Part shown: piece by piece, positions 62,248 through 64,000 of the stretch | Layout of the letters: every line of letters starts with the position of its first letter | Numbering within the stretch: position 1 is the stretch's first letter | Assembly: GCF_018130785.1 (NCBI RefSeq) | Contig: NZ_JAFCJT010000001.1 | Span: 992,001-1,056,000, forward strand | Direction of reading: 5' to 3' | Source: Bradyrhizobium liaoningense | Lineage (GTDB): Bacteria; Pseudomonadota; Alphaproteobacteria; Rhizobiales; Xanthobacteraceae | Length of the DNA: 64,000 bases | The notes under the pieces: generated by a model | Databases searched by the model: none | What the model was told of the DNA's origin: nothing | What the model saw: only the letters and a program-made list of their open reading frames with translations | Translations under genes and position numbers: made by a program

Positions 62248-62994
62248 TCATTTTGCATCATGGAAGATCACACCCAGCGTGTGGCGCTGGCCGGACCTGA
62301 GACGGCTGACGCCGTGGCGCAGATTAACCCTGTAGGTGCCGCGTGTCCCCTGCACCGGGCGGTGATGCACAGCAAAGGCCACGGCGTCGCCCTGCGTCAG
62401 CGGAACCACTTCGGCGCGGGACTGCATGCGCGGCCGTTGCTCGGTCAGCACGAACTCGCCACCGGCGAAATCGCGGCCGGGCTCGGACAGGAGGATCGCG
62501 ACCTGGAGCGGGAACACATGCTCGCCGTAGAGGTCCTGGTGCAGGCAATTGTAATCGCCGGCCTCGTATTGCAGCAGCAGAGGCGTCGGCCGCGCCTGCC
62601 CTGCCTCGTGGCAACGCTTGAGGAAGGCGGCATGTGCAGCGGGATAGCGGATGTCGATCCCCATCGCCTCATTCCAGCGATTGGCGACGCCTTGCAGGTG
62701 CGCATAGAGCGCGGGGCGCAGCTGCGCGATGAGATCGGGGAGCGGATAAGAGAAGTACTTGTATTCGCCGCGGCCAAAACCGTGGCGACCCATGACGATG
62801 CGGCTGCGGAAGTTTGCATCATCAGGATAGAGCGCGGCGACGGCGCGGCATTGGTCGGGCGTCAGCAGATTCTTCAGGACGGCGCCGCCCTGGGCGTCGA
62901 GCTCGGCCGTGATCTGCGGCCAGTCGAGGGTGTCGACATGGGCGGCGAGGTCAGCGGACGGCTTTGGAGGCGCTTTGCGTGCTGTTGCTGTCAT
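62248..62994 (-). CDS. 2OG-Fe(II) oxygenase, AlkB neighbour
   Basis: A 248-residue member of the 2-oxoglutarate/Fe(II) dioxygenases (prolyl-hydroxylase-like double-stranded beta-helix). Iron ligands are His152 and Asp154 (NCLHQDLYGEHVFP) plus a His near 210-211 (FAVHHRPVQG). A 2OG-binding Arg lies in GTYRVNLRHGV. It is encoded directly before alkB and in the same frame. The substrate is unknown; a protein or nucleic-acid damage substrate is suggested by the neighbour. Such genes are often found beside alkB in Bradyrhizobium relatives, from memory. Confidence 0.87.
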   Translation of the reverse strand: MTATARKAPPKPSADLAAHVDTLDWPQITAELDAQGGAVLKNLLTPDQCRAVAALYPDDANFRSRIVMGRHGFGRGEYKYFSYPLPDLIAQLRPALYAHLQGVANRWNEAMGIDIRYPAAHAAFLKRCHEAGQARPTPLLLQYEAGDYNCLHQDLYGEHVFPLQVAILLSEPGRDFAGGEFVLTEQRPRMQSRAEVVPLTQGDAVAFAVHHRPVQGTRGTYRVNLRHGVSRLRSGQRHTLGVIFHDAK

Positions 62995-63101
62995 GGCTCT
63001 GACTTTCGCAAGACCGCCCCGCCCTCTGCCACCCGATTTCCGACTCTCCCCGGAACCGGTCTGGATTGCTTCGCGTCGCTCGCAAGGACGACGGAGAGGT
63101 A
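62995..63101. repeat. Probable dispersed repeat between the oxygenase and DUF2848 genes
   Basis: The end (TGGATTGCTTCGCGTCGCTC GCAAGGACGAC type) matches the GATTGCTTCG...GCTCGCAATGACG element seen between many Bradyrhizobium genes. It shares the TCGCTCGCAA core with the repeat near 48470. Partly from memory. Confidence 0.45.
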
Positions 63102-63788
63102 TCAGCCCCGCACCGGCAGCGTCGCCACGTCATACCCGTGCCTGATGGTCCGCTTCAGTACGGGATCCTCAAGCTCGAAATCGAAACGGTCGGCGGGGCG
63201 GATGCCGCCCTTGGCGGCGAAGGTGCCGCCGAACATGGCGCAGCCATCGGGGAGCTTCCCACCCTCAAAGCCGCGCGCGATGAGGTCGGCGACTGGCAGC
63301 ATCGCGTCCAGCGTACCCTCCTGGTAGAGCACGCGCTCGCCCTTGATCGTGGCATAGGAGCGCAGGATCATCCTGTCCCAATGGCCGATGACGTCCTCGA
63401 GCTCCCAGAGCGTGGATGCGACCGGCTTGTCGCACATCTGCTTGGACACGGTGACGTTGTAGGCCTCGACCTTGCGGTCGGTGTGATCCGAGCCGCAGCC
63501 GACGAAGATGCGGCCCTGCCAGCCGATCAGCACGAACTCGACCTCACCGGAGGACTCGCCACCGGTGCATTCGATGCTGTCTTCCTGAGTGAGCCGCCGC
63601 GCCGAGGCGCGGTAGTAGATCGGCGTCGAGGCCGGCGGGGCGATGCCCATCTCTTGCAGCTCGGCGATGTGCTTGTCGCGCGCGACGGGATCGCGGCCGG
63701 TCCAGCCTGCGATGACCATCTGGTCGATGGCCAAGGTCAGCGGCGTGGTGGTGTCCTGGGCGTCGACGGTGAAAGTCAGGTCAAACAC
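63102..63788 (-). CDS. DUF2848 family protein
   Basis: A 228-residue DUF2848 protein. Recognisable blocks are VIAGWTGRDPVARDKHIAEL, SDHTDRKVEAYNVTVSKQMC and GCAMFGGTFAAKGGIRPADR. The fold resembles FAH-like hydrolases in its C-terminal half (inference). The start is a GTG at 63788 that overlaps the last 8 bases of the amidase gene, so the two are translationally coupled and likely work on the same compound. Function is unknown. Confidence 0.87.
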   Translation of the reverse strand: MFDLTFTVDAQDTTTPLTLAIDQMVIAGWTGRDPVARDKHIAELQEMGIAPPASTPIYYRASARRLTQEDSIECTGGESSGEVEFVLIGWQGRIFVGCGSDHTDRKVEAYNVTVSKQMCDKPVASTLWELEDVIGHWDRMILRSYATIKGERVLYQEGTLDAMLPVADLIARGFEGGKLPDGCAMFGGTFAAKGGIRPADRFDFELEDPVLKRTIRHGYDVATLPVRG

Positions 63789-64000
63789 GAATTACGGCCT
63801 CCATGCCGGCAGCAAGTTCAAAGATGCGACGGTCCGATCCGCCGGCGCCCGCGAGCATCAGGCCGACGGGAATGTCGCCCTCGCGATGTGCAGGCAGCGA
63901 GATGGCGCAGCCATCGATCATGTTGATCAGGGTGCAATTACGCAGCGCCCGCAGGTTTTCCTTGGTGAACGCCTTGTCGTCGGCGAGATCGGTGATCTTC
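63781..64000 (-). CDS. Amidase, C-terminal part (5' end outside window)
   Basis: The last 72 codons of a minus-strand gene: KAFTKENLRALRNCTLINMI, DGCAISLPAHREGDIPVGLM, LAGAGGSDRRIFELAAGME. This is the C-terminal end of the amidase-signature family (AtzE/GatA-like); the Ser-Ser-Lys core lies to the right of the window. The stop at 63781 lies inside the DUF2848 start, an 8-base overlap, pointing to joint function. Substrate unknown. Confidence 0.85.
   Translation of the reverse strand, partial: KITDLADDKAFTKENLRALRNCTLINMIDGCAISLPAHREGDIPVGLMLAGAGGSDRRIFELAAGMEAVIRV

Overview
The window looks like chromosome of a Bradyrhizobium-type alphaproteobacterium (Nitrobacteraceae). The grounds are high GC, an almost complete hopanoid set that includes 2-methylation (hpnP) and aminotransfer (hpnO), two FixK/FNR-type palindromes, and several short intergenic hairpin repeats of the kind scattered through Bradyrhizobium genomes. 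The genus assignment is inference from gene content. No rRNA, tRNA, CRISPR array, phage or transposase gene was seen.

Layout. 1-1.2 kb: the end of an AraC-type regulator and an orphan HigA-like antitoxin. 1.2-14.3 kb: hopanoid and isoprenoid genes (hpnO, hpnN, ispH, hpnH, hpnG, shc, hpnE, hpnD, hpnC). HpnC/D/E make squalene, Shc cyclises it, HpnH/HpnG build the C35 side chain, HpnO aminates it, HpnN moves hopanoids toward the outer membrane, and IspH supplies precursor. 14.4-19 kb: two small exported proteins, a frameshifted pseudogene and a second RND exporter. 19.1-23.1 kb: eutB-hpnP-eutC, with the hopanoid C-2 methylase sitting between the two ethanolamine ammonia-lyase subunits. 23.3-27.3 kb: a chemoreceptor, a DUF3302/HlyD membrane pair behind a FixK-type box, and the last codons of a broken LysR gene. 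27.3-30.8 kb: two envelope-type membrane enzymes (LtaS-like sulfatase fold and GT-C glycosyltransferase), probably acquired.

30.9-38 kb: acyl-CoA dehydrogenase, a Liv-type binding protein, LapA and HdeD membrane proteins behind a second FixK-type box, a Rieske/FAD reductase, folE and an alpha/beta hydrolase. 38.1-45.9 kb: HD-domain protein, transglutaminase, circularly permuted ATP-grasp/alpha-E protein and a giant transglutaminase-DUF2126 protein. This is a predicted peptide-ligation system of unknown product and the best candidate here for undescribed biology. 46-49.6 kb: UxaA-type dehydratase, HpaI-type aldolase and Ldh-type dehydrogenase, a sugar-acid-like catabolic set. 49.7-54.3 kb: a Liv ABC transporter whose permease LivM and ATPase LivG are fused. 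54.6-61.5 kb: homoprotocatechuate meta-cleavage genes hpaR/hpaHFEDG plus a ThDP enzyme, divergent around a 16-bp palindrome. 61.6-64 kb: AlkB, a second 2OG-Fe(II) oxygenase in the same frame, a DUF2848 protein and the end of an amidase.

Gene identities rest on recognised motifs and gene order read by eye. Several start codons (GTG/TTG) were set by overlaps or Shine-Dalgarno matches and differ from the longest open frame.
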